Below are positions 11,640-22,136 of a DNA stretch of 64,000 nt, in pieces. Every line of letters starts with the position of its first letter. The first letter of the stretch is position 1. The translations under genes and the position numbers were made by a program. The notes below the pieces were generated by a model. The model ran no database searches and was not told the DNA's origin. It saw nothing but the letters and a program-made list of their open reading frames with translations. Location: NCBI GenBank assembly GCA_017654935.2, contig CM065690.1, positions 27,119,824 through 27,183,823 on the forward strand, given 5' to 3'. This DNA is from Phymorhynchus buccinoides. Taxonomy: Eukaryota; Mollusca; Gastropoda; Neogastropoda; Raphitomidae.

Positions 11640-12490
11640 GGGAACACAAAATGGAGACACGGGAGATAAAGAAAAACAACTGAACCATGGATACTGCAAC
11701 CCGGCTTTTGTATTATTGTTAATGCTACATATAGGATAAGGAGGGGTGGGGGGGCGGGGGTATGAGGGATATGGTATGAGGGATATGAGCACAACCCTTG
11801 TCGGGGGGGCTGTTCAAGTGGTAAATAATGGTCCTCAACAGATTTTGGTTGTTCCCATTACAAACCGCCATCTCAATTTGATCATCCCATTTCTGTGCTT
11901 ACTAAGCTCAACCAGAGAACAAATAGCTAACGAGAGAGACAGAGGGAAGGGGGTGGGGGGGAGGTAATGGTTGTATGGACAAACAACGAGACGAGGGGGA
12001 GGGGGTGGTGTATGTGTGATCAGATGGTTTGATGCTTCGCGTTGTTGTCTGCTTGCTTTAAAAAAAAAAAATGAAAAACCCAGGATCTTATTTAACTAGT
12101 AAGCTTAGTGTAGACTGCACTAGATAACAATTATCCGAGATGATCAGATCAGATAAAAAAACCAGAACACAAAACAGGATTAAAAAAACTTTCCATATTC
12201 GTTCTATTATGATTTCCTCGGGCGTTAGGGGACGGAAGTGACCCGATAAAAAGTCGCCTTTTCATGAACAGCAATAAAAACATACAGTGATTAAAATCAA
12301 AAATTATCACGTACATTCAAACCTCCAATTCAAATTAGGGGTAAAGTGGGGGAGGGATTGAGGCGGTCAAATGTAGGCTAGTGATTTGTAAAAGATGTTG
12401 GTGAACTCTATGTGTGATGTGTTGTGCTGCATATCGCGTGCGTGTGAGTGCGTTGCATGTGTGATGAGTGAGTGCGTGGTGGGGTGAGGG
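11640..12490. other. No gene seen
   Basis: Includes G-rich patches near 11740-11765 and 11945-12010 and an A run near 12060. No coding signal. Confidence 0.5.
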
Positions 12491-12499
12491 AGGTATTAG

Positions 12500-12577
12500 T
12501 GAACTCTGTGTGTGTGTGTGTGTGTGTGTGTCTGTTTGCATGATGTGGTCGTGTGGTGTGTGTGTGTGTGTGTGTGG
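12500..12577 (+). repeat. GT microsatellite
   Basis: Two GT runs, about 12507-12532 and 12556-12575, separated by a non-repeat spacer. Confidence 0.85.
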
Positions 12578-12619
12578 CCGTGGGAACTAGTAGCAGAGGA
12601 GTTTTTCTGTTGCGCCCTC

Positions 12620-13060
12620 CCACCCCTGAGACATGGGTACCGGAAGTTGTGTCAGGGACTTATGATATCTCGGGGAGGTTGGTAAAACAGGGTGTCCTGA
12701 CTCTTTACGATCAATGAAGCCCACTGGTGTGTATCATTTCGCCTTTAACAGAGCGTTTGCAACAGTTACCTTTTGTGTGAAAATTTGGGCAGTGGGGTCT
12801 TTCTTACTACCTCATAATGCAATCTGTTATTAGGCCAATTGATTTACTTCACGAGAGTGTACCACAAACTTCCCACTTATCAAGCTCACATTATCCGGTA
12901 CTATGGATATGTCCATAACATCTTGCGAGGCGTATTTGCCCACAGTATAGTGCACTCAGGTAGAGGCAGCTACACTGTTGAGAGGTGGTTGTGCTTTTGC
13001 TGCTTTGTACATATGTAGTGTTCCCCCCTGAATGCAGCCGTATTAAAAACAAATTAAGCC
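12620..13060. other. No gene seen
   Basis: Unique-looking sequence without exon-like features. Confidence 0.5.
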
Positions 13061-13063
13061 TTT

Positions 13064-14155
13064 ATGTGATGAGACCGCGGAGATGCGAGTGATGAGATGA
13101 GAGGTGCGACGAGAGAGAGAGGAAGAGAGAGACGAGACAGATTGAGCGAGGAGAGCGCGAGAGATCGAGAGAGAGAGAAGAGAGAGAGCTGATGAGAGAC
13201 GAGCGCCCACACATGAGACACTTGAAAATGGTATTGACACGGGCTATCTGCATGCTAACAAGATAACAGCCAATTCAAGTTGCGAGTTGATAATATCACT
13301 GAGTATTTAAAATTGACGATAGAGCAACATTTGTTATTGATGGGAAAATAAAATTAAGCAAACAATGCTTGTTTACATCTTGCCCTCGAACAAAAGAAAA
13401 CTTTCAAATAATAGAACAAAAACTAGAGGATGGAGAGAGAGAACAACCCGCAGGCACATCAAATGACGGGGCAGAGGTGGATTGGCGAGGCGAGAGGATT
13501 TGAGTGAGAGAGAAAACTCAGTCAGAACGCGCGGAGAGAGCGAGAGAGATCAGAGCGAGTTTGCATGAGGAGAGAGAGAAAGCGAAGAGCGAGAGAACGA
13601 TAATATTGACCCGCTATTCATAGGGAGGAAGAAAGAGAGAGACGAAAGGAGAGAGACGAGAGAAGAGAGAAGACGAAAGAGACGAAGGAGAGAGAGAGAG
13701 TAGCGCAACAATGAACTGAACACATGCCATCTATTGTGTATAGTTTATTGACACGGGCTATCTGCATGCTAAAAGAACCAGCCAATTCCATGTGCCGGTG
13801 ATAATAGCACTGATATAAAATGGACGAGAGAAAACATTTGTTTATTGAGGGGAAACGAATAAGCCACACAATGGCTTGTTTACATCTGCCCTCGGAACAA
13901 AAGAAAAACTTTCAATAAGAAACAAAAGTAAAAGGAAAAAAACACCCCACACAACACAAATGTACTTCATAACATACACAACATTACATTCCAAGAGATG
14001 AGACCCCGAGAACAGAGAGAGAGAGAGGGAGAGAGAGAGAGAGAGAGAGAAGAGACTGATTGAGAGAAGAAATAACTGAGACCCTAGAGAGATGAGAGGA
14101 GAGACGAGTGGAGACGATCCACGAGAGAGAGATGAGAGAGAGAGAGGAGTCTAAG
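13064..14155 (+). repeat. Alternating GA arrays and a duplicated about 190-bp unit
   Basis: GA arrays at about 13075-13205, 13430-13720 and 13998-14150 alternate with two diverged copies of one unit at 13234-13428 and 13749-13932. The units share ATTGACACGGGCTATCTGCA at the start, and CTTGTTTACATCT and ACAAAAGAAAA near the end. This looks like a local duplication with a period of about 515 bases, or two insertions of an element that carries a GA tail. Nothing in it codes. Confidence 0.7.
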
Positions 14156-14690
14156 TAAAAACCTCACAGAAACAGTTTCAGCCATTATCGAAGGAAAGGG
14201 CATCAGGCTTCAGATCGCCTTGGTCAGCTTACTAAGCACCGAATCCACGAATTCATTTGATTCTAGCATCTAGCCTAATCCTACTATATTCTGTGCCCCA
14301 ATCTCAGAATCTGACACTCTCCTAAAATCTGTGGTTTCTATCATATAGACACGTCACAGTGGTATGAAAGCAATCACGTACCTTGCTAGAAAACAAAACA
14401 TTTTGATATGACATTATGAAGGCCTAAACAAATATCCACAAGGGATCCTTTCATCTTGTTTTTGCTTCTGTCACTATGACTTCCACAGTCTCGTTCGAGC
14501 TCCTAAGCTATTGGGACTTGCCTGTCATATTATAAATTTATGCGTCATTTGAAAGGGCTATGATAAACGTCATAAGTATGGCCAGCGCCCTATGTGTGCA
14601 CTGTGGTGTGTGTGTGTGAGTGGTCCCTGTGTGCTGCGCTGTGCATGGGAAGCATAACACACACATGATGCGAACACGCAAGCTGAATTG
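14156..14690. other. No gene seen
   Basis: AT-rich sequence with a short GT run near 14604-14620. Confidence 0.45.
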
Positions 14691-14694
14691 CAGA

Positions 14695-14940
14695 TCTAGC
14701 GCAAGACGGTGGACAAAAAGCCCCTGCGCGGGTAAGAAGTCCCATCGCCAATTATCTCATGAAATAAAGCAATTTGCCCATGAGACGAATGCTAAAACAT
14801 TAGCATTCGTCTTTGGGCAAAATGTGACAGAAATTTGCTTTTTAGCATCGTTCTCAGGGCGAAATGTGACTGAAAATTTGCATTTATTTCATGAGATAAT
14901 TGGCATGGTGATTCTTACCGCCCATGAGCTTTCAAATGTC
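14695..14940. mobile_element. Fold-back element F1 (AATTATCTCATGAAAT family), copy 1
   Basis: Inverted ends: CCAATTATCTCATGAAATAA at 14749-14768 and its complement TTTATTTCATGAGATAATTGG at about 14884-14904. Outer words GGTAAGAAGTCCCA and TCTTACCGCCCATG are also inverted. Two further copies lie at about 59745-60000 and 60571-60800. There is no internal coding sequence; a non-autonomous DNA element is inferred. Confidence 0.65.
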
Positions 14941-15367
14941 TTCAAAAACTAATAACATTAACCGGACATGTTCCTAACCTATTCCTCACCCAATGATGCG
15001 TAACATATACGAAATAAGAAAAATGCATTTGTTGACGAAAAAAATTCTCGACCAGGAAGAAACATGGTCTGAGTGTTGCAGAATGACGCACCAGAACTGA
15101 AAACAGGCGCACGCAATGGACGGCCTGGAAAGAAAGTGGGACAATCGGCCTGTGACACAACAGGGCCTAGGCACGGGACATTTAGTTTTCACCTCTATGC
15201 ACTATCGTGAACCCACTACACATCCTCCCCTACTGCATCTCATTCCCCCATCCAGCCAGTCACTGAAGCAAGCAAGACCCGGCGATGCCAGCAAGCTAGC
15301 ACACACACGCGCGCAGGAAACTCAGTAGTCAAGATGGAGCCACAGTGCTACAGCCAACTGTTTGCAT

Positions 15368-15465
15368 ACCCCCCTCTCTCTCTCTCCCTCTCTCTCTCTC
15401 CACCGCGCTCTCTCCTGTGTCTCTGGTCTCGCTCCCTCAATGCTCCTTTCTTCTCGTCTCTATCT
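15368..15465 (+). repeat. CT-rich simple repeat
   Basis: Interrupted CTCT run with CCCT and CTGT interruptions. Confidence 0.75.
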
Positions 15466-15599
15466 CTGTACTCTGGGTGTATTCCAAGCCTTGTTGGTGG
15501 GTATAGGCTTACGGGTTTCAATGTAATATTTTATAAATCAATCAGTTCAAACAGTATAGAGTTTCAAACCATGAAGTTTCCAACAATCGATTTGTGTAA

Positions 15600-15990
15600 A
15601 TAGCCTTGGGCGTTCGACCCCGTGATTATGAGCGCGCGCGATCTGCGCACACGAGCCGCACAGAAAAATTCATGACAACACTGGTTTAGACCCATTCATC
15701 AAGAAAAATGTGAAAAAAAACTGCATTGAAAATACATGCAAAACTTCGCGAGAGATTAGCGATATGTGTTTGGGTTGAACCCCGTAAACTGGCGCGACCT
15801 TGACTTTAATGTTAAAACAAATACATCCGTGGATAGCTTGCACTTGGCCAAACTAGTAGCCAAATTTGATGATGATAGACTGAATAGTTTTTGAGAAAAC
15901 AGGACGAATAGCTGGCCCCCTGGACGCCGGGAACGGACCAGACAGAAACAATAGTTCCCGAACCTTCGACTCGGGGACTAATAAAATGTT
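15600..15990 (+). repeat. Dispersed repeat family R1, copy 2
   Basis: Starts at TAGCCTTGGGCGTTCG and ends near TTCCCGAACCTTCG, matching the 3' two-thirds of the copy at 2070-2660 with about 20-25% visible difference and many small indels. The 5' third is missing. Confidence 0.7.
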
Positions 15991-16560
15991 GTGAATGTAC
16001 CCTGGCTAAAGACTCCAGGGATCAGAACGAAGCAAATGAACACTATGGTAAGAATGACTATCAGCAGGATGAGAACATTATGTGTGACCGTTTAATTTAG
16101 ATTAGGGCCTACCCCGCAATAGTAGCCAACCAATTCCAATCCGTCATTCAGAGGAATATGTACATATAAACTTGACGCGCCGTATTGTTGTATCCCTGCA
16201 TAACAATCTTTTGTGTATCATAAACCTCAGTGTGGGATACCCCCCCTGTCCCCCCTTCATCAACAGCATAGGGCCCTACCTGGTGTGCGATTTGTGTGTG
16301 TGTGTGTACGCGTGGTCGTGTGTGTGTGTAGTGTGTGTTGTGTGTGTGTGTAGTGGCGCGACGTCGGGTGCGCTGAGAGGCTCCCGGTATCCGGACACAC
16401 CGACTATTGTCCCAAGCATGTAGACCATAAGCTACAAGAAAGAAAAAAGTAAGAAAAAATGGCATAATATTTTTGTGGCACTGTACACTCATATAGTAAA
16501 AAGCAACTGTCTCCGGTGTTGTGTGTGTTGTTGTGATAAGTGTGTGTGTGTCGTGTGTCG
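15991..16560. other. No gene seen; GT microsatellites
   Basis: Unique sequence with GT runs at about 16290-16350 and 16520-16560. The second run directly precedes repeat R2 copy A. Confidence 0.5.
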
Positions 16561-17300
16561 GGTCTGTGCTGAAACACAAAACGGGCCATTATAACTCCGC
16601 CGTTTTTTTTCGACCGATCTCGCTACAAATTGCCGTGAGCCCTTCGATCGGTGACTGATAGGCAACGGTCAACCGAGGCGGCCGTGTCATTTGCGCGGTT
16701 TCGCAATGCGCGAAACGCGCATCCGCCGGCATATCAGCGCCCGTATCTCCGGCGTTTCTAGACCGATTGCGTGTCATTGTGCGGTTGGCAAATGTTCGAA
16801 AACACATACGACGCCTCTCCTTTTCCCCTGTTTAGCGCCCATATCTACGGGTTTCGGGCCAGAGTGCCTTCGAATTTGGCAGGTACATGACCGGGGATGG
16901 TGACTATCGCTGTGCCCAAAACGGAAGCGAATCGGTTCAGAAACGCGCGCGCTATACACCGCTTCACCTTTTCACGAATAACTCCGACGTTTCTTAACCG
17001 AATCACTTCAAATATGCTGTCAGGCTTGCTATGACCCGGGCAAAGCATGGCAGCAAATTTGAAGACAATCGGGAAGAGCGCGAGTCAATTCTCAGAGCCC
17101 AGCCCCAGAGCAGCACAGCCAACGGGAAACGGGGACGGCTTTATGCTGTATAGGGAGGGTGTGGCGGGGCTTTATAACTCCGCCCGTTTCTTAACAGGAA
17201 TCGCTTCCAAATTTGCTCAGTACTCAGGCGTTTACCAGTACTCGACAGTTAACGTTTACTAGGCGTTACCAGTACGGTGCCCATTGACCAGTACTAGGCG
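16561..17300 (+). repeat. Dispersed repeat family R2, copy A
   Basis: Begins after a GT-rich run with AACACAAAACGGGCC and contains several diverged instances of TATAACTCCGCCGTTTCTTA followed by AATCGCTTCAAATTTGCT. It also carries AGGCGGCCGTG and CGCGAAACGCG blocks and ends in repeated GGCGTTACCAGTACT words. The same blocks in the same order occur at about 18511-19188. It encodes nothing. Confidence 0.75.
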
Positions 17301-18490
17301 CTTGCCGATAGTATAATTAAGCCTAGTCAAATTAAATTCCACAAAATTTCTGGTGACTTCGAGCTGGGCCACCCACAACCCACCACAACCCCACAACCCC
17401 CACCACAGGCCCACCAAGGAATACACCTTTTAAACCATTTTTTTTAACTCTTTAATTTTAACACCTAGAGGACCTATGCAGCTCCCTGGACTCCCCCGCG
17501 GACCCCCCACACCCACCCCCCTTCACCAATCATTTGGTCCGGTGTCCCTGGTGTGGGTGTGTGCACGCTAGAGCTGGGTACCGGTGTCACGATTTTTTAA
17601 ATAAAGTAGTCCTATGAAATATCTACCACTGCGCATGCGCATTAGAGCAGTTACTTATCTCACGTGATCACTACTAACCCTAACCCGATCCCCTAACCCT
17701 ATCCATAACCACACGAGATAAAGAAAATTAAGACCAAGAAACCTAGACCAGGAGGGTAGCCGCAGGCGTGTATTGCTGCTATAAATCTACATATTTGCCG
17801 ATATATCGATGTCCCAAAGCCATGCAACTTAGCTTCGTAATGATTCACAATGGCGGACAAAACAAACGATTCTGATTGGCTACGCACAGCTAGAGGTAAA
17901 AAAATCTCCACAGAGGTAAAAATACACCGCCACACGGATTGTTTTCCCGACGATAACGTATTTTTGTACCGGTATTATACCTGACTGGATTGCTGGTGAT
18001 CCATGCACAGATTTGCATAGATTTACAAAAGAGCTGCCAGTGTCACAGAAGAAAGTCCAGTTGTGATCTCAAACAGTTTCCCTAATATGACCTTCATACT
18101 CTGGTTTTCTTTCTCCTTTTGTCTCTCACTCACCCCCCCCCGCTCTCTATCTCTCTCTCTCTCCCTATCTCAAACATATACATATAAGCATATACACACG
18201 CGCACACAGTGCCACATTCTCATCACAAACACACACACAAAAAGTTTATTCTGTTTGTGAGAATATCCACAAAGAAAAAAAAAAAAAAAAAGCTACTCGG
18301 CAGGGTAGGATCCAATTATGCGATGGATATAAGTAGGCCTTATAACAGAGATTTTTATTAAAATGTTGTTTAGTTTTTGATTGACATTACATTAGCATAG
18401 CCTACAGGTTGGGTCAAAAATAAAGTGGCTAATGTGAGGTATTTTGCCTGCAAATTGCTCTTTATGCTGCAGCCCTTTCTAGCGCCAATT
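17301..18490. other. No gene seen; telomere-like tract
   Basis: Contains CTAACCC/CCCTAACCC-type sequence at about 17676-17705 and a CT run at about 18140-18165, plus an A run at about 18276-18290. No exons are supported. Confidence 0.5.
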
Positions 18491-18492
18491 CT

Positions 18493-19188
18493 CACCTAAA
18501 GTCCCCATCATTATTCATAATAATAAAAAGGCAAGTGTCCAGTGTGTGTGTGTCTGTGTGTCTGTCTGAAACACAAAACGGGCCTTATTATAACTCCGCC
18601 GTTTGTCGACCGAATCGCTGCAAATGTGCTGTGAGCCTTAATGGGGCGATGGCAACGGCAGCCGAGGCGGCCGTGACGTCGCCTAATTGCGAGTAACTGT
18701 TGCTAATACTCTATTCACGATGGCGACGGTCCGTGTCATTTGCGGCGGTTTGGCAAATGCGCGAAACGCGTTTCCACTGGGCCTCTCGGCGCCCGTATCT
18801 CCGGTATTTCTGGACGGATTACCTTCCAATTTGGAAGGTAGATGACCGTGGACGGTGACTATATGTGTGCCAAACAGGAAGCGAATCGGTTCAGAAACGC
18901 GCGCGATATACGCCGCTTCACATTTTCACAAATAACTCCGCCGTTTCTTAACCGAATCGCTTCAAATTTGCTGTCAGGCTTGCTGTGGCCGGGGCAAAGC
19001 CTGGCAGCAAATCTGAAGAGAATCGGGAGAGCGCGTCACTCTCAGAGCAGCGCCAACGGGAAACGGGGCCTTATAACTCCGCCGTTTCTTAACCGAATCA
19101 CTTCAAATTTGCTGTACTCAGCGTTACCAGTACTTGGCGTTACCGTTACTAGGCGTTACCGGTACTCGGCGTTGTGCTAGTAACCAAT
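18493..19188 (+). mobile_element. Dispersed repeat R2, copy B, inserted in a minisatellite unit
   Basis: The GT run and AACACAAAACGGGCC start, the AGGCGGCCGTGACG block, the GCGAAACGCG block and the TATAACTCCGCCGTTTCTTA repeats match copy A. The element is bracketed by the two halves of one 67-bp minisatellite unit: CTCACCTAAAGTCCCCAT lies just left (18493-18510) and CAATATAATGGGGATGATG lies just right (about 19183-19201). This suggests insertion into a unit of the array, or an element whose ends seeded the array. Confidence 0.65.
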
Positions 19189-20241
19189 ATAATGGGGATG
19201 ATGTCTGGGCAAGCTATCTCCATTAAACAACTCACCTAAAGTCCCCATGGCCAATAGAATGGGGATGATGTCTAGGCAAGCTATCTCCATTAACACAACT
19301 CACCTAAAGTCCCCATGGCCAATAGAATGGGGATGATGTCTAGGCAAGCTATCTCCATTAACACAACTCACCTAAAGTCCCCATGGCCAATAGAATGGGG
19401 ATGATGTCTAGGCAAGCTATCTCCATTAAAACAACTCACCTAAAGTCCCCATGGCCAATAGACTGGGGATGATGTCTGGGCAAGCTATCTCCATTAAACA
19501 ACTCACCTAAAGTCCCCATGGCCAATAGAATGGGGATGATGTCTGGGCAAGCTATCTCCATTAACACAACTCACCTAAAGTCCCCATGGCCAATAGAATG
19601 GGGATGATGTCTAGGCAAGCTATCTCCATTAACACAACTCACCTAAAGTCCCCATGGCCAATAGAATGGGGATGATGTCTAGGCAAGCTATCTCCATTAA
19701 AACAACTCACCTAAAGTCCCCATGGCCAATAGAGTGGGGATGACGTCTGGGCAAGCTATCTCCATTGAACAACTCACCTAAAGTCCCCATGGCCAATAGA
19801 ATGGGGATGATGTCTAGGCAAGCTATCTCCATTAACACAACTCACCTAAAGTCCCCATGGCCAATAGAGTGGGGATGATGTCTAGGCAAGCTATCTCCAT
19901 TAAACAACTCACCTAAAGTCCCCATGGCCAATAGAATGGGGATGATGTCTAGGCAAGCTATCTCCATTAACACAACTCACCTAAAGTCCCCATGGCCAAT
20001 AGAATGGGGATGATGTCTAGGCAAGCTATCTCCATTAAACAACTCACCTAAAGTCCCCATGGCCAATAGAGTGGGGATGATGTCTAGGCAAGCTATCTCC
20101 ATTGAAACAACTCACCTAAAGTCCCCATGGCCAATAGAGTGGGGATGATGTCTAGGCAAGCTATCTCCATTAACACAACTCACCTAAAGTCCCCATGGCC
20201 AATAGAGTGGGGATGATGTCTAGGCAAGCTATCTCCATTAT
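19186..20241 (+). repeat. 67-bp minisatellite
   Basis: About 15-16 highly similar units of 66-68 bases containing CTCACCTAAAGTCCCCATGG and GGGGATGATGTCTAGGCAAG. Units vary mainly at an A/G position before TGGGGATG, at CTAGG/CTGGG and in the A-rich junction. Each unit carries an inverted pair, TCCCCAT and ATGGGGA, separated by about 10 bases, so each could form a short hairpin. It lies about 0.9-1.9 kb upstream of the SOD1 start codon. Confidence 0.9.
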
Positions 20242-20317
20242 AAAAACAAACAAGCTCAGTTTTACAGAATAGTGATTGCCTCCTTTCATATCTTCAGATA
20301 TGACTGACTAGCACACG

Positions 20318-20320
20318 AAA

Positions 20321-20371
<51 letters not shown>

Positions 20372-20372
20372 C
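20318..20372 (+). repeat. CT microsatellite
   Basis: Nearly pure (CT)n of about 50 bases. Confidence 0.9.
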
Positions 20373-20828
20373 TTATCCTCCCTTCAAACTTCTCAAATTG
20401 CTGGGGTCATAAACGTGTTGTTTGCTTCGTGAGTGTTATCTTAAACGAAAACGAAATAAGCTTACATGTAATTATATTTACATGTGTTACATGCATACCG
20501 ACACACATGCGCACTGGGGCCCACAGCACCCACCCATACCCACCCCCACGGCCTTTTTATCTATTTTGTTTAATTGTGCACTATATAAGCTCTACATGTG
20601 CACACACACATACACACACGAGCGTTAGTATTTTCAAGATATGACAGCAGCGTTGGGAATGTATTCAAAGCATTCCAACACTGGTAATACTTTTTACAAC
20701 GTTTATCTCTCTTATCTACTTTCGGTACGTACCGAAATACCCGTAACCGTACATTTGTTACGGTAATAGGCTAACACCGATAGTAATACCGGTTCGTACC
20801 GCCAGCTCTAGTGCGCGCGTGCGTCGCG
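20373..20828. other. SOD1 upstream region, no feature firmly supported
   Basis: Unique sequence with short CA runs (about 20600-20620). A TATATAAG word lies at about 20582, roughly 530 bases before the start codon, but nothing ties it to transcription. Confidence 0.35.
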
Positions 20829-20872
20829 TCTGTGTGTGTGTATGTGTATGTGTGTGTGTGTGTGTGTGTGAG

Positions 20873-20908
<36 letters not shown>

Positions 20909-20912
20909 AGAA
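20829..20912 (+). repeat. GT/GA compound microsatellite upstream of SOD1
   Basis: A (GT)n run passes directly into (GA)n, ending about 200 bases before the SOD1 start codon. GA tracts in animal promoters can bind GAGA-type factors and influence chromatin. Placement makes a promoter-proximal role possible, but this is inference. Confidence 0.8.
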
Positions 20913-21113
20913 GCTTCTCACGTTGTGAGCTCGTCGTTTTCTTCACAGACTGGCTTTTTGCACGCGGCACTTCGTTTCAAAAGACAACCAGTTTGCGGTC
21001 AATAGGCCTGTCGCTACCTAGGCCTACAAGGCCTTGGCCCATTTGCACAACAGCTTGAGCCAGAGGTTGACGCGAGGGTCAAACCTGTTCTTGGTCAAAC
21101 GAAGGGAAAAAAC

Positions 21114-21179
21114 ATGGCGAAAGCAGTGTGTGTGTTGACCGGTCAGGAGGGTGTTTCTGGAGTAATTACCCTCACACAG
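21114..21179 (+). CDS. SOD1: SOD1 exon 1 (coding part)
   Basis: 22 codons, [20 protein letters not shown] then TQ, ending before donor CAG|GTAGCT. It forms the first beta strands of the barrel. This exon is outside the palindrome and has no counterpart in the right arm. Confidence 0.93.
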
Positions 21180-22101
21180 GTAGCTATGATTACATGTATG
21201 GCTTGTTGCAATTTTAGAATAAGAAATTAGACAAGCGTAATTCATTGTTCCTATCACTTATCAGAATGTGTGGTCGCTTTATGGAAAGGAAGGAAAATGG
21301 TCATGACACGTGCTCGCCATCACCATGTCAACAATATCACTTCATTACAAAAAACGGTTACACGTTTGATGCTGCTTCTCTCAAAGTCAAAGAGACGAAC
21401 ATAGGTGTGCAACAAAGATCACTTCATTACAAACGGTTACACGTTTGATGCTTGCTTCTCTCAGAGTCAAAGAGACGACAATGGTGTGTTGTGTGACCAT
21501 ATTCTTTTATTTATTATAGGGGAGGGGGGGGGAGAGAGAGAAGAGAGAGAGAGAGAGTGTTTAAGTTAGTAAATCAAAGGTTAAAATTTGGCAGTGAGTG
21601 GTCCATATTCTTTTATTTATTATAGTAGGAATATCACCAGATCACAGAAAAGTTTAAAAATGACTAAGCTATTACAACCTAGCCACCCTCTCTCTTCACT
21701 CAGTGGTCGAGGTGCAAACTCGCGCATTGGTAACGTAGCCATGCCAACAATTTTGGGGGGAAACGAAGTTCAAAATGATAGCAGGTCAATTGTTATTTTA
21801 CTGCCGGAGATTTAGCGTGGATGGATGGATAGACAGATGACATGGAGACAGACAGACAAAGTGATTCCAGAATACCCCCACCCCCCCCACCCCCTGTGAA
21901 GACGGGGGTATAATATTAATTTATTATTAATATTAATAAACAGTGGGGCCATTTTGGTAGTTGTAGAGCCGTTTGGGTATATTTTTAATGGGGTCCATTT
22001 TCACAATATTAGGGCCATTTTGGTTTTGGTAGGGTACGCCGTTTTTTTTTTTTTTTTTTTTTTTTTTTCAGGGGCCGTTTTCTCCGCCCCCCCCCCCCCA
22101 A

Positions 22102-22136
<35 letters not shown>

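Noticed and set aside
11049..11792. A 247-codon open frame on the - strand, and others up to about 100 codons nearby
   Set aside because: They are Ser/Leu or Arg/Glu translations of GA arrays with no stop codons by composition; no domain or splice signals.
19186..20241. Regular repeats considered as a CRISPR array
   Set aside because: The units are contiguous with no unique spacers, and the host is an animal; this is a minisatellite. The same applies to 27475-28292.
20582..20589. TATATAAG word as SOD1 TATA box
   Set aside because: About 530 bases upstream of the start codon with a microsatellite between; no evidence that a 5' UTR extends that far.
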